NCBI GenBank assembly: GCA_035943995.1
Contig: DASZBS010000028.1
Coordinates: 62,001-126,000, forward strand
DNA: 64,000 nt
Reading direction: 5' to 3'
Source: Vulcanimicrobium sp035943995
GTDB lineage: Bacteria; Vulcanimicrobiota; Vulcanimicrobiia; Vulcanimicrobiales; Vulcanimicrobiaceae
Every line of letters begins with the position of its first letter. The first letter of the stretch is position 1. The notes under the pieces are model-generated. The model searched no databases. It had not been told where the DNA came from and worked only from the letters and a program-made list of their open reading frames with translations. Position numbers and translations under genes: made by a program. Positions 26,049-35,389 of this stretch are shown here, piece after piece.

Positions 26049-28141
26049 GATGCTGGGTAATCACCGAAGGTTAACGCGTGCAGCGATGCTCGGATTTCCT
26101 CCTCTGTTTCATGTCGTAAGCGCCGAACTCCCTCGGGATCAGATTCAGCGTGGGCACGAACTAGGAATTTATCCACGAAATCGAGCAGCAACCGCTCGCG
26201 CTGCGAGAGCCCAGGAAGGCTCCGCGGCTCTAGCTGATCACGTAAGGCCGCAATTTCATCTCGTTCTTCTAACGTGGAATCAATCTTGGCAAGAAGCTGA
26301 TAGTAACGCTCGAATTCAGCCTCTGAAACTGGGTCCAATGTTGTGCTCAGACCGAAATACTCCGAAGTTAGCAACTGATCAACGCGAAGTCCTGAGACGG
26401 GAGGGAGATTGGCGACTGCTGTGACGCGACCTCCAATACGACGTAGGACGCAAACTTCTCCATCCTGCGTGCCTCGAAGGCACAGGGGGTCATGCGTTGT
26501 CGCAAATACTTGAACGCGCGGCAAGGCGGCTCGCAGTAGGCTGACAATTCGCATCTTCCACCGTGGATGCAAGTTGGCTCCAATTTCATCCAATAGTAGA
26601 ATCCCCTCGACGGACTCAAGGCCACGCTTAGGATCCCTTTGAAGATACGCAATCAAGTCAACAATGAGAGCTGTCATTGAGCGATAGCCATCACTTAGCT
26701 GATCGAAAGCAATCGGTGTTCCGTGTATTGAAACGTGTACAGAATCGTCGGTGCGAGCAAACGAATCATCATCGCTCATCATTAAGACACTACGCAGCGT
26801 TCGAACGGCATAGTCGAATGCCTCATAGCGTCGCGACGCGAGCCACGGACTGGGAGAGATCAGCGGCCAATACGGGTCGAAGAGATTCCTCAAGTGCGCC
26901 CTACGATCTCGGCGGGGGCCTCTTCCTCGACGAGGCGGCAAACGAGTGGCGCCGTAACCAGCAACTGGAATGCTGAGGGTTGACCCCTCATAATCAAATG
27001 ATAAATGGCCGCGGTGAAACCGGAGAGCCAGAGGCTCCGGTTCCCCAGACACCTTGAGCTCAACCGAGCCAAACACAGAGCCGTGCCTTAGAACGTCCCC
27101 TGGAGTCAGGGATGTCCCAATTCCGACTGCATGACTTAAAACGAGGGCGATGGCATGAAGGACTGAAGACTTTCCCACGCCATTCTCGCCGATCGTTATG
27201 GACCATGGCGCTCGTTCGTCGCTCATAGAAACATCGAGTTGGAGCGATTCTATTCCGCGAAAATTTCGGATTATTATCCGCTCGACATAGCGCGTGACAG
27301 CGTTGTTAAGCAATTCCCGGTCGACTGATTGGCTTTCCGAAAACGGAGCGGCTAAGAGGGTCTCGCTTGCCCACGGCATTTTTTGATCCGAAAGTGGTGA
27401 GCCAGGCAAAGCAGCGAGATGGCTTATTGTTGCACGCGCGAACATTGCGTAACGGGCCTTGCCAGTTTCTATCGAGTGATACCGGTCCTCCCAGTAATCA
27501 GCGGAGGAGGGCTCGCGGGCGTAACGCGCTGCCCAGGCGAGCGTTTCTAATACGACGTTTCTGCGGGCGCGGACCAATTCTTCGCGATTGAGAGCGAGTA
27601 ACTCGATCGTGACCGCTCCCCGTTCGTGAACCGGTATCAGATGGCCCGTTTCGATATCGGCAGTCAAGAAGTCAGCTGGGTCATCGTTACACGGGTCAAG
27701 CAGAATCGGGTGTTCAAGTCTGAGAATTTCACCTATTTCACCAACCGAAGCTCTTCGCCCGGCCACGGGAAACTTCGACCCCTTGTTCCGGCTGCAGTAG
27801 GGGCACGCTAGCTGACAATTCGCCCACTCATATGCCAGCCAACAATAATGGTCCGGATGGAAGCCACCGCCGAGATCGAGTGCGCCGGATTTCGGTCGAT
27901 AATGTTCTAAGTCTAAACGTAGTCCATACTTAGCCTCGCAGTAGAAGCATTTACTGAAGGACATACCATGCAGCGCTTTTACTATGTCCAAGCTACGGTA
28001 GATGCTCTCGTCGAATGATATACCGTGTTGTCGGCGGTATTTTTCGTCCTGAGCGAGAAACGTCTGAACTTTATGACGCGCTCGTTCTGCACGCTCGCTC
28101 CGGAATGACTCCGGTTCCTCGACCCGAGATAAGCGAATCAT
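26045..28141 (-). CDS. HNH nuclease - AAA ATPase fusion, Septu (PtuA)-like
   Basis: A 698-residue protein joining two modules usually encoded separately. Residues about 1-270 are a PtuB-like HNH domain (C65-X2-C68, LEHYRPKS at 78-85, C113-X2-C116 in CPYCSRNK). Residues about 285-698 are an SMC/RecF-like ATPase, as in PtuA: RNFRGIESL, Walker A GENGVGKSS (318-326), signature region QLSDGYRSM (481-489), Walker B ILLLDE (514-519), and H-loop ATTHD. No TOPRIM is seen. The start lies 9 bases after purD. With the next gene it gives a system with one ATPase and two different HNH domains. Lower GC than purD suggests acquisition. An anti-phage role is inferred from Septu. Confidence 0.88.
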   Translation of the reverse strand: MIRLSRVEEPESFRSERAERARHKVQTFLAQDEKYRRQHGISFDESIYRSLDIVKALHGMSFSKCFYCEAKYGLRLDLEHYRPKSGALDLGGGFHPDHYCWLAYEWANCQLACPYCSRNKGSKFPVAGRRASVGEIGEILRLEHPILLDPCNDDPADFLTADIETGHLIPVHERGAVTIELLALNREELVRARRNVVLETLAWAARYAREPSSADYWEDRYHSIETGKARYAMFARATISHLAALPGSPLSDQKMPWASETLLAAPFSESQSVDRELLNNAVTRYVERIIIRNFRGIESLQLDVSMSDERAPWSITIGENGVGKSSVLHAIALVLSHAVGIGTSLTPGDVLRHGSVFGSVELKVSGEPEPLALRFHRGHLSFDYEGSTLSIPVAGYGATRLPPRRGRGPRRDRRAHLRNLFDPYWPLISPSPWLASRRYEAFDYAVRTLRSVLMMSDDDSFARTDDSVHVSIHGTPIAFDQLSDGYRSMTALIVDLIAYLQRDPKRGLESVEGILLLDEIGANLHPRWKMRIVSLLRAALPRVQVFATTHDPLCLRGTQDGEVCVLRRIGGRVTAVANLPPVSGLRVDQLLTSEYFGLSTTLDPVSEAEFERYYQLLAKIDSTLEERDEIAALRDQLEPRSLPGLSQRERLLLDFVDKFLVRAHAESDPEGVRRLRHETEEEIRASLHALTFGDYPAS

Positions 28142-28150
28142 TGCGTGTGT

Positions 28151-29422
28151 CTAGGTTCGCGCGATGTCGGAACGGTATGCGAGCGGGGTGCCGCTGGGGA
28201 AACGCGACTTCAGCGTGTCGATCGCGGCATACGCGCGGGCACGCGCCGTCTCCAGATCGCCGCCGCGCGCAGTCACGGTGAGGACGCGTCCGCCCGGCGA
28301 CGACACGGTGTCGCCGGTGCGCGTCGACGTCCCCCAGAACGCCGTCGCGCCGGCGCCGAGGCCGAGCTCGGCCGGCAGTCCGTCGACCTTGGTGTTCTCG
28401 AACGGATAGCGCGACGTCGCGAGCACGACGCCGACGCACACGTCGGTTGACCACGTCGCCGCGTCGATCTCCAGCGCGCCGTCCGCGGCGGATTTCAGAT
28501 AGCGCGCGAAGTCGCCGCCGGCGCGCGGCATCAGCACCTGCGTCTCGGGATCGCCGAAGCGCGCGTTGAACTCGATCACGTACGGTCCGTTCACGGTCTG
28601 CATCAACCCGCAGTAAAGCACCCCGCGGTACTCCTCGCCTTCGGCGAGCAAGCCGCGCAGCGCCGGTGCGACGACGCGCTCGCGCACGATCGTCAGCAAG
28701 TTCTCCGGAAAACCGGACGGCGGCGAGTACGCCCCCATCCCGCCGGTGTTCGGGCCCTGGTCGTCGTCGCCGGCGCGCTTGTAGTCGCACGCCGCGGCGA
28801 CCGGGACCATCGCGCGGCCGTCGCCGATCGCGAACACGCTGACCTCGCGTCCGCTGAGCTTCTCCTCGATCACCACGTCGTGTCCGCCACCCGGGATCGT
28901 GCTCGTGCCGTACCATTCCGTCAGCAGCGCCAGCGCTTCCGCCGCGTCGTCGCACACCACGACGCCTTTGCCCGCCGCGAGCCCGTCGGCTTTGACGACG
29001 GCGCCGCCGCGCCAGCCGTCGAGCGCGCGCTTCGCTTGATCGATGTTATGCACGACCTTGAAGCGCGCGGTTGGGATGCCGTGGCGCTCCATGAAGCGCT
29101 TGGCGAACACCTTGCTCGTCTCGAGGCGTCCGCCGTTGCGGTTGGGGCCGAACACCGCGATGCCCGCGTCGCGGCATTTGTCGCCGACGCCGGCAGCGAT
29201 CGCCGTCTCGGGGCCGAGCACCACGAGATCGATCTTCTCGTCTTGCGCGCGGCGCACGATGGTGCGCGCGTCGGTCGCGACGACGTCGCTCCAGTTCGTG
29301 CCGCGCGCCGCGGTGCCGGCGTTGCCGGGTGCGTGGAACAGCGCCTCGCACGACGGCGAGGATGCGAGCCGCCACGACAGCGCGTCCTCACGGGCACCCC
29401 CGCCGACGATCAGGATTCTCAT
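28151..29422 (-). CDS. purD: Phosphoribosylamine--glycine ligase
   Basis: GAR synthetase, second step of purine synthesis, an ATP-grasp enzyme. Signatures: ILIVGGGAREDAL at the start (usual GGREHAL here reads GGAREDAL), VVLGPETAIAAGVGDKC, VVKADGLAAGKGVVVC, GREVSVFAIGDG, DDDQGPNTGGMGAYSPP and FNARFGDPETQVLMPR. Length 423 is normal. The His of the common GREHA motif is replaced by Asp. The Septu-like ATPase starts 9 bases after its stop. Confidence 0.96.
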   Translation of the reverse strand: MRILIVGGGAREDALSWRLASSPSCEALFHAPGNAGTAARGTNWSDVVATDARTIVRRAQDEKIDLVVLGPETAIAAGVGDKCRDAGIAVFGPNRNGGRLETSKVFAKRFMERHGIPTARFKVVHNIDQAKRALDGWRGGAVVKADGLAAGKGVVVCDDAAEALALLTEWYGTSTIPGGGHDVVIEEKLSGREVSVFAIGDGRAMVPVAAACDYKRAGDDDQGPNTGGMGAYSPPSGFPENLLTIVRERVVAPALRGLLAEGEEYRGVLYCGLMQTVNGPYVIEFNARFGDPETQVLMPRAGGDFARYLKSAADGALEIDAATWSTDVCVGVVLATSRYPFENTKVDGLPAELGLGAGATAFWGTSTRTGDTVSSPGGRVLTVTARGGDLETARARAYAAIDTLKSRFPSGTPLAYRSDIART

Positions 29423-29496
29423 ACCGCGACGCCGGTCGTGCGCCGGGGCACCGCGAAATCCTGCCGCCGGACGGTCGCCCTAGCGTGCGGGTCTGC

Positions 29497-30708
29497 TCAG
29501 TAGCGCTGCCCCCGAAGCGGCACTCCAACACAGGCGGCTTTGGTGCGTGATTTCTCGTTCTCGACGATCTCGAAGTACTTCGGAGCCTTTTCACCCCCGC
29601 GCTGGGCGACGTATCGCGTCGGCGCGTCGGGCACCGGCGCATCCGGCTCGAAAAACGTCTTGGCGATGTCGAACAGCAAGACGGGACGATCGATATAGGT
29701 ATGACAGATCGACCCGGCCTGCATGTAGCCTGCGTCCACGGTATCGATCTTGTCGGAGTTGAACAGGAGCAGCTCGTTCCCGCCTTCACCCGCCCGAGCT
29801 TCCCCGTGGAAGTACTGCGACGCCCAGAGCACCTTGTCGCGTGCGGACGCGTAGATCGTAGCGTGTTCCATCGCGTACGGGTGCAAGAACATCACATCGG
29901 CAAAATATCTGCTGTCGACGTCGGGTGCGACGAACGCGACCTTTGAAAAGCACTGCCGGTGCTTATTATCCGTGGTGAGCCCTTCGCAGCGGTCGATCTC
30001 GTACATGAGAAACCGATTGCCCATGCTGTGCGCGACGGCGAAAGGCCACTTTGCCGCGGCTCCGGACCGCGCCGAGAGCTGCGCGTAGAGCCCGTCCATG
30101 AAGTCTTTGAAATCCCGATATGCCCATTCGGCGCGCACTTCGTCGTCGCCGGGTTTGAGGAGCTTCGCCGCGGACGGCCACGCGAAGAACAGCACGAGGA
30201 TCTTGCGCTTGAAGTTCGTCGCGCAGCTCAGTCCGAGACGCAACGTCGACGCCGCCTCGGTTGCGCCTTTGAACGTGGTGTTGTACCCGTGCACGTAGAC
30301 GACGAGATCCGTGTCCGGCGACGCAGCCAAATCGAGGACTTTCGACACGAACGGCGTGTACTTGGACGGGCCGGGCGATTGCCGCCCGGATAATCTGACT
30401 TCCGGCGGACTTTCGAGCGGTTCGCCGTTCGCGTCCAAAATGCCGAGCGTGACGACGTGATTGGTCGCGGAAGAGCTGTTGTCGAAACCGACGAGGCCGT
30501 GAAACGCCGGCCGGTCCCCGTCGAAGACCATGTGGCCGTCGACATCGTCGAGCCTGTGGCGATCGGTAGCGAAGTGGATCGGCAACAACTGCGCGGTTTT
30601 CGCAGCCTTTTTGCACGCGGTGAAGTCGCTGGGCGGTTGCGCGCTCGCAACTGGGCTGCAAAGCAAGATCGAAGCTAGGACGGCCAGGGCCGCCGCACAT
30701 CGCAGCAT
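29497..30708 (-). CDS. Secreted alpha/beta hydrolase (DUF900-like)
   Basis: A 403-residue protein with a signal peptide (LRCAAALAVLASILLCSPVASAQ) and a strong AGGAGG ribosome-binding site 9 bases before the ATG. The alpha/beta-hydrolase core shows the oxyanion-hole strand LVVYVHGYNTTF, the strand ILVLFFAWPS, and the nucleophile elbow AVAHSMGNRFLMYE (Ser in a small-X-Ser-X-Gly elbow). SKVAFVAPDVDSRYF fits the catalytic Asp strand. These features match DUF900 serine hydrolases, which are often exported; substrate unknown. C-terminal residues after about 340 show no motif. Confidence 0.85.
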   Translation of the reverse strand: MLRCAAALAVLASILLCSPVASAQPPSDFTACKKAAKTAQLLPIHFATDRHRLDDVDGHMVFDGDRPAFHGLVGFDNSSSATNHVVTLGILDANGEPLESPPEVRLSGRQSPGPSKYTPFVSKVLDLAASPDTDLVVYVHGYNTTFKGATEAASTLRLGLSCATNFKRKILVLFFAWPSAAKLLKPGDDEVRAEWAYRDFKDFMDGLYAQLSARSGAAAKWPFAVAHSMGNRFLMYEIDRCEGLTTDNKHRQCFSKVAFVAPDVDSRYFADVMFLHPYAMEHATIYASARDKVLWASQYFHGEARAGEGGNELLLFNSDKIDTVDAGYMQAGSICHTYIDRPVLLFDIAKTFFEPDAPVPDAPTRYVAQRGGEKAPKYFEIVENEKSRTKAACVGVPLRGQRY

Positions 30709-30802
30709 CGGGGCATTCCTCCTAACGCTTGCTTTGCTATATAGTCAAGGCGACCCTGCTCTCCGGCAAACTGACCCTCCCACTCGCTGCCAGGCGGTCG
30801 CT

Positions 30803-32056
30803 TTACGAGCCGAGCGACGCGGCGCGCTCGTGAAGAAACTCCGCCTCGCGCTCGTTGCGCGCCAAGCCGGCCGCAGTCACGTACGCTGCGCGCGCTTCGG
30901 CGCGGCGGCCGAGCTGCGCAAGCAGATCGGCGCGCGCGGCGTGGTAGAGATGGTAGCCGTCGAGCTCCGTCACGCCCGCCGCATTCATCGCGGCCAGACC
31001 CGCGGCGGGGCCGTCCGCCTGCGCGATCGCCACCGCGCGGTTCAACGCAACGACCGGCGACGGCGCGATCTCCGCGAGCCGGCCGTACAGCGCCGCGATG
31101 CCGAGCCAGTCGACGTCGTCCGGCGCGGGGGCGTTCGCGTGCAGCGCGGCGATCGCGGCTTGCAATTGATACACGCCTGTGCGGCGATGCGCGATCGCGC
31201 GCTCGAGCAATGCGTTCGCTTCGCCGATCGACGCGCGGTCCCACACCGAGCGGTCCTGTTCGCGCAGCGTGAGCATGCGACCGTCGGCGCCGGCCCGCGC
31301 ATTGCGGCGAGAGTCGTGGAACAGCATGAGCGCGAGCAGTCCCATCAGCTCGGGTTCGTCCGGCAACGCGGCGACGAGCAGCCGTGCGAGCCGGATCGCT
31401 TCCGCGCACAGCTCCGTGCGCACCAGCCGATCGCCCGACGTGGCCGTGTAACCCTCGTTGAAGATCAGATACACGACCGTGCACACGTCGTCGAGGCGTT
31501 CCTCGAGCCGCTCCGGCGGCGGGACGTCGAAGCGGATGCCCGCATCGCGGATCTTGCGCTTGACGCGCACGAGCCGCTGCGCCATCGTCGCGTGCGCGGT
31601 GAGAAACGCGTCCGCGATCTCCTCGGTGGTGAGCCCGGCGAGCGTGCGCAGCGTCAGTGCGATGCGCGCTTCCACGCCGAGCGCGGGATGACAGCACGCG
31701 AAGATGAGGCCCAGCCGGTCGTCGACGTCCTGCGTCATGTCGGTCTCCGGGGCGGCGTCGGGCGGCTGCGGTGCGACGTCGAGGCGCGCGACCCGTTCGA
31801 GCTTCTCGCGCCCGACGCGCTCGCGCCGCAGCCGGTCGATCGCGCGGTTGCGGGCCGTCGTGAGAATCCACGCCGACGGTTGCGGCGGAAAGCCGTCGCG
31901 CGGCCAGCGCTCGAGCGCGGTGACGTACGCATCTTGAATCGCGTCCTCGGCGAGGGTAAGGTCGCCGAATGCGCGCGCGAGCGCTGCGACCGCGCGACCG
32001 GCGTCGTCGCGGAAGCAGCGCGCGATGCGCTCTTCGACGTCAGCCCATGCTCGCAA
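30803..32056 (-). CDS. ECF sigma factor with C-terminal helical extension (ECF42-like)
   Basis: About 417 residues. Region 2 is seen as LTLAEDAIQDAYVTALERWP and SAWILTTARNRAIDRLRRE, and region 4 as LTLRTLAGLTTEEIADAFL with AQRLVRVKRKIRDA. A long C-terminal part of about 200 residues (DDVCTVVYLIFNEGY, ELMGLLALMLFHDSRR) is the helical repeat domain of the ECF42 group, which works without an anti-sigma factor and is genetically paired with YCII/DGPF proteins, as here. TTG at 32056 is preferred; an ATG at 32089 would overlap the YCII gene by 50 bases. Confidence 0.9.
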   Translation of the reverse strand: MRAWADVEERIARCFRDDAGRAVAALARAFGDLTLAEDAIQDAYVTALERWPRDGFPPQPSAWILTTARNRAIDRLRRERVGREKLERVARLDVAPQPPDAAPETDMTQDVDDRLGLIFACCHPALGVEARIALTLRTLAGLTTEEIADAFLTAHATMAQRLVRVKRKIRDAGIRFDVPPPERLEERLDDVCTVVYLIFNEGYTATSGDRLVRTELCAEAIRLARLLVAALPDEPELMGLLALMLFHDSRRNARAGADGRMLTLREQDRSVWDRASIGEANALLERAIAHRRTGVYQLQAAIAALHANAPAPDDVDWLGIAALYGRLAEIAPSPVVALNRAVAIAQADGPAAGLAAMNAAGVTELDGYHLYHAARADLLAQLGRRAEARAAYVTAAGLARNEREAEFLHERAASLGS

Positions 32057-32387
32057 GCGGCCGGATCTCGATCGAACCGTACTTTGCACCCGGGCAATCC
32101 GTCGCGATCTTTAGCGCGTCGTCGAGCGAAGCGGCCTCCACGGTGTAGTATCCGCCGAGCCATTCCTTCGTTTCGGCAAAGGGGCCGTCAGTGATCACGC
32201 TGCGCCCGTCGCGCACGCGAACCGTGGTGGCGCTCGTCGCCGGAGCCAGTCGCGAGCCGTCGACGTAGGCCTTACTGGTCTGTATGCGTTCGCTGAAGGC
32301 GCCGAACTCGGCCATCCTCGACTCCATCTCCGCGGCCGTGGGCTCGCGGTCGGACTCGGGGACGTAGATCAGGAGCATGTATTGCAC
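32040..32387 (-). CDS. YCII-related (DGPF) protein
   Basis: A 115-residue protein of the YCII/DGPF family from GTG 32387, behind a GAGGA site (VQYMLLIYVPESD). VRDGRSVITDGPFAETKEWLGGYYTVEA is the DGPF-type core. Family members are ferredoxin-fold proteins that accompany ECF42-type sigma factors; their biochemical role is unsettled. The stop overlaps the start of the sigma gene by 17 bases, so the two are translated together. Confidence 0.9.
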   Translation of the reverse strand: MQYMLLIYVPESDREPTAAEMESRMAEFGAFSERIQTSKAYVDGSRLAPATSATTVRVRDGRSVITDGPFAETKEWLGGYYTVEAASLDDALKIATDCPGAKYGSIEIRPLASMG

Positions 32388-32485
32388 GGTAGTGGTCCTC
32401 ACTGGGGTGGAACGAGTGTACGCCTCAAAGACGAACGGGGCATGCCCGAATCGACACCCGGCGGCGGGCCATGGTAGCTTGGGGC

Positions 32486-33181
32486 ATGAGACGCCTGATC
32501 GCCGCCGCCGTGCTGGGTTGCACGCTGCTGGTCCCCGCCGGTGCGCCCGCCGCGGCGCCGCAGCAGACGGCGACCGGCATCCCACTGGACGCGCCGTGGA
32601 AAGCCACCGTGTACACGTTCGCGCAGGCGACGTTCAAGCATCCCGCCTGGGGCTGGCAGCACTCCGAGCGCGACTACCGCCTCGCGGTGGAAGTGGCGCA
32701 GGGCGACCGGCTCACGGTCGATACCGACGTGCTGTTCGCGGCGGCGTTCCTGCACGACATGGCCGCCTTTGCGCCCTACGAGAAAAAAGGCATGGAGCAC
32801 GGCGACCGCGCCGCCGAAACGAGCGAAGCGGTCCTGCGCGACGCGGGCTTTCCCATGCGAAAATATCCGGCCGTGCAAGCCGCCGAGCGCGGCCACATGT
32901 ATTACAGCAACGCCGGCACCATGCCCGAAGCGATCGCGCTGCACGACGCCGACTCGCTGGATTTTCTCGGCACCATGGGCGCGGTGCGCATCCTCGCGCT
33001 GACCGGCGAGGACAAACCCGACGCGACGCGCGCGATCAAGACGCTGCGCGGCTTCGTGAAGGACATCCCGCCGCGCCTCATCACGGCGACGGCGAAGCGC
33101 ATGGGCGCCGAACGCGCCGCGGAGCTGACGCGGCTGCTCGACCAAGTGCAGACGGAGTCCTACGGCGGCGCCGCGACGTAA
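32486..33181 (+). CDS. Secreted HD-domain protein
   Basis: A 231-residue protein with a signal peptide (RRLIAAAVLGCTLLVPAGAPAAA) from ATG 32486; another ATG lies at 32471. The HD metal ligands are visible: His in QHSERDYRLA, HD in AAFLHDMAAF and Asp in LHDADSLDFLG. HD proteins are phosphohydrolases, usually cytoplasmic, so an exported one is less common. A nucleotide or other phosphoester is the likely substrate class. The 3' end overlaps the convergent, frameshifted acetyltransferase by 22 bases. Confidence 0.8.
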   Translation: MRRLIAAAVLGCTLLVPAGAPAAAPQQTATGIPLDAPWKATVYTFAQATFKHPAWGWQHSERDYRLAVEVAQGDRLTVDTDVLFAAAFLHDMAAFAPYEKKGMEHGDRAAETSEAVLRDAGFPMRKYPAVQAAERGHMYYSNAGTMPEAIALHDADSLDFLGTMGAVRILALTGEDKPDATRAIKTLRGFVKDIPPRLITATAKRMGAERAAELTRLLDQVQTESYGGAAT

Positions 33182-33719
33182 GCGCGCCACTCGCGCGCGA
33201 GCATCGCGAAGATCACGTCGTCGACCCACTCGCCCATCAGCCACAGGCTCTCCACGTGGTGCGCTTCCTTGCGAAAGCCGGCGCGCTCGAACAGCGCGAT
33301 CGACGGCGCGTTGCGCGGATCGACCGACGCGAACGCGCGGTGCTTGCCGAGCGTGTCGAAGACCAGGTGCAGCAGCGCGCGAAGGGCTTCCGATGCGTAT
33401 CCGCGTCCTTGGACGGCGTCGCCAGCGTGATGCCGAACTCGGCTTGCTCGGGCTTGTCCTCCGGCACGTGCACGCCGCAGTCGCCGAGCAGCTCGCCGGC
33501 CGCGCGCAGCGTGATCGCGAACTGGCGCCACGATCCGGGGGCGAACGCCCGGTAATCAGCGTTGTCGGCGATGAACTCGCGGACGTCGGCGAGCGACTCC
33601 GGATCCCAACCCTGGTAACGCATGATCGCCGGATCGGAACGGTACGCGAACATCGCCTCCGCGTCGTCGGGCCGCAGCTCGCGCAGCACCAGACGCTCGG
33701 TGACGATCTCGCCGCTCAT
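33160..33719 (-). pseudogene. Frameshifted GNAT acetyltransferase
   Basis: The gene starts at ATG 33719 (MSGEIVTERLVLRELRPDD), overlapping the acyl-CoA ligase stop as ATGA. It reads in one frame through FAITLRAAGELLGDCGVHV and AEFGITLATPS, then breaks near 33412. The rest of the fold (GRGYASEALRALLHLVFDT, ASVDPRNAPSIALFERAGF) continues in another frame to the stop at 33160. A single missing base explains it. Together the two parts form a complete RimJ/RimL-type acetyltransferase. It may be a recent pseudogene, a programmed shift or a base-calling error. Confidence 0.8.
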
Positions 33720-35383
33720 GCCGGCTGGCGGCTGCGCTGCTCGTCTTCCTGAAGCGCACGCCACTGCACCTTGCCCGACGCCGAGCGCGGCAGCGACGCG
33801 ACGAACTCCACGATCGCCGGGACTTTGTACGGGGCCATGTGCTCGCGAGCCCACGCGATGATCTCGTCGCCGGTTGCGTGCGCGCCGTCGCGCAGCACCA
33901 CCAGCGCTTTGGCCTGCTCGCCGCGGCGCGGATCGGTCGTCGCGATGACGCACGCTTCTTGGATGGCGGGGTGCCCGAACAGCTTCGTCTCGACCTCCGC
34001 CGGCCACACCTTGAAGCCCGATACGTTGATCATGCGCTTCAGCCGGTCGACGAGGAAGAAATACCCTTCGTCGTCCACGTAGCCCAGGTCGCCGGTGCGG
34101 AAGAACCGCTTGCCGTCGCGCTCGAAGAACGCCTCGGCCGTCGCGTCGGGCTGCTTCCAGTACTCGCGCATCACCTGCGAACCGGAGATGACGATCTCGC
34201 CGGTCTGGTTGGGTTCGAGCTCGCGCAGCGTCTCCGGATCGATCACGCGCGAGTCGATCCCGAACGTCGGCACGCCCAGACATTGCAGCTTCGTGCGGTC
34301 GGGCGGGTTCGCGTGCGTCATCGCGATCGTCTCCGTCAGCCCGTACCCTTCCATGTAGCTGAGGCCGAGCCGCTCGATGATCTCTTGGCCGACCGCGGCC
34401 GGTAGCGGCGCACCGCCGCCGCCGAGGTGCAGCAGCGAGCGGAGCGCTTCGGACCGGTAGCTCGGATGCGAGAGCAGGTCGACGACCATCGTGCTGATCG
34501 CCGTCATCCCGGTACACGCGTAGCGCTCGATGAGCGCCAGCACCGTCGCGGGATCCCAGCGCGTCACCATCACGATCGTCCAGCCGTTGCACATGCCGGC
34601 GTTCATGTCGCCCGTCATGCCGGTGACGTGAAAGTACGGCAGCACCGACATGACGCGGGCGCCGGGCGAGGCGCCGCCGCCCCACATCGGCGTCGCCCAC
34701 GTCGTGGTCTGCACGCTGCGGTGCGTGTGCACGCACCCCTTCGGCCGTCCCGTCGTACCCGACGTGTACAGCAACAGTGCCATGTCGTCGGCGCCGGTGG
34801 CGATCGGTCCGGGCGGCGTGGTGTTCGCGAGCGCGTCGTGCCACGCGACGAAACCGTCGCCGCCCACGTGCGCACGCGCCGCGGCGACCGCGGGCGGGAG
34901 CGCGAGATCGGTCTCGCGCTCGACGTAGTCGGAATACGCCGCGACCACGACGTGGTGCACCGGCGCCGGAACGTACGGCGTCAGCCTCGCGGCGAGCTCT
35001 TGCCCAGCGATCGCGACGGTGGCGCCGCTGTCGTCGACGTAGGCTTGCAGCTCTTCGGTGACGAGCATCGGATTGAGCGCCACGACGACGGCGTTCGCGC
35101 GCAAGATCGCGTAGTACGCGATGACGTACTGCGGCGAGTTCTGCATGAACAGCAGCACGCGGTCGCCGCGCCGCACGCCGGCGGCGTGCTCGAGATAGCC
35201 CGCGAGCCGCTCGACCTCGTCCCACAGCCGCCGGTACGCGATCGGCGTGTCGTAGTAGACGATCGCCGGGTGCTCGGGGTAGCGCGCGGCCGACGTCGCG
35301 AGGTTGTGGGCGACGCTGGTCGCAGGGACGGGGAACGTGCGCGGCCTGCGCTTCGGCCAGTACGCAAAATGCCGGTCATTCAT
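33716..35383 (-). CDS. Acyl-CoA synthetase (AMP-forming)
   Basis: A 555-residue member of the adenylate-forming ligase family that activates fatty or aryl acids to CoA thioesters. Motifs: P-loop LLYTSGTTGRPKGC, YMEGYGLTETIA, the Asp of TGDLGYVDDEGYF, the hinge DRLKRMINVSGFKVWP and the catalytic Lys of SASGKVQW. Long-chain acyl substrates are likely from overall similarity, but specificity cannot be read. It starts divergently only 6 bases from the annotated start of the MBL gene, so at least one of those starts may lie further inside. Confidence 0.93.
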   Translation of the reverse strand: MNDRHFAYWPKRRPRTFPVPATSVAHNLATSAARYPEHPAIVYYDTPIAYRRLWDEVERLAGYLEHAAGVRRGDRVLLFMQNSPQYVIAYYAILRANAVVVALNPMLVTEELQAYVDDSGATVAIAGQELAARLTPYVPAPVHHVVVAAYSDYVERETDLALPPAVAAARAHVGGDGFVAWHDALANTTPPGPIATGADDMALLLYTSGTTGRPKGCVHTHRSVQTTTWATPMWGGGASPGARVMSVLPYFHVTGMTGDMNAGMCNGWTIVMVTRWDPATVLALIERYACTGMTAISTMVVDLLSHPSYRSEALRSLLHLGGGGAPLPAAVGQEIIERLGLSYMEGYGLTETIAMTHANPPDRTKLQCLGVPTFGIDSRVIDPETLRELEPNQTGEIVISGSQVMREYWKQPDATAEAFFERDGKRFFRTGDLGYVDDEGYFFLVDRLKRMINVSGFKVWPAEVETKLFGHPAIQEACVIATTDPRRGEQAKALVVLRDGAHATGDEIIAWAREHMAPYKVPAIVEFVASLPRSASGKVQWRALQEDEQRSRQPA

Positions 35384-35389
35384 AAAAGG

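Noticed and set aside
25206..28141. Retron with PtuA/PtuB-type effectors.
   Set aside because: No reverse transcriptase frame and no non-coding RNA-like repeat was found on either strand around the HNH/ATPase genes.
33720..35225. Minus-strand frame that would fuse a long N-terminal extension to the acetyltransferase.
   Set aside because: It is the shadow of the acyl-CoA ligase in another frame. The ligase frame has every family motif.
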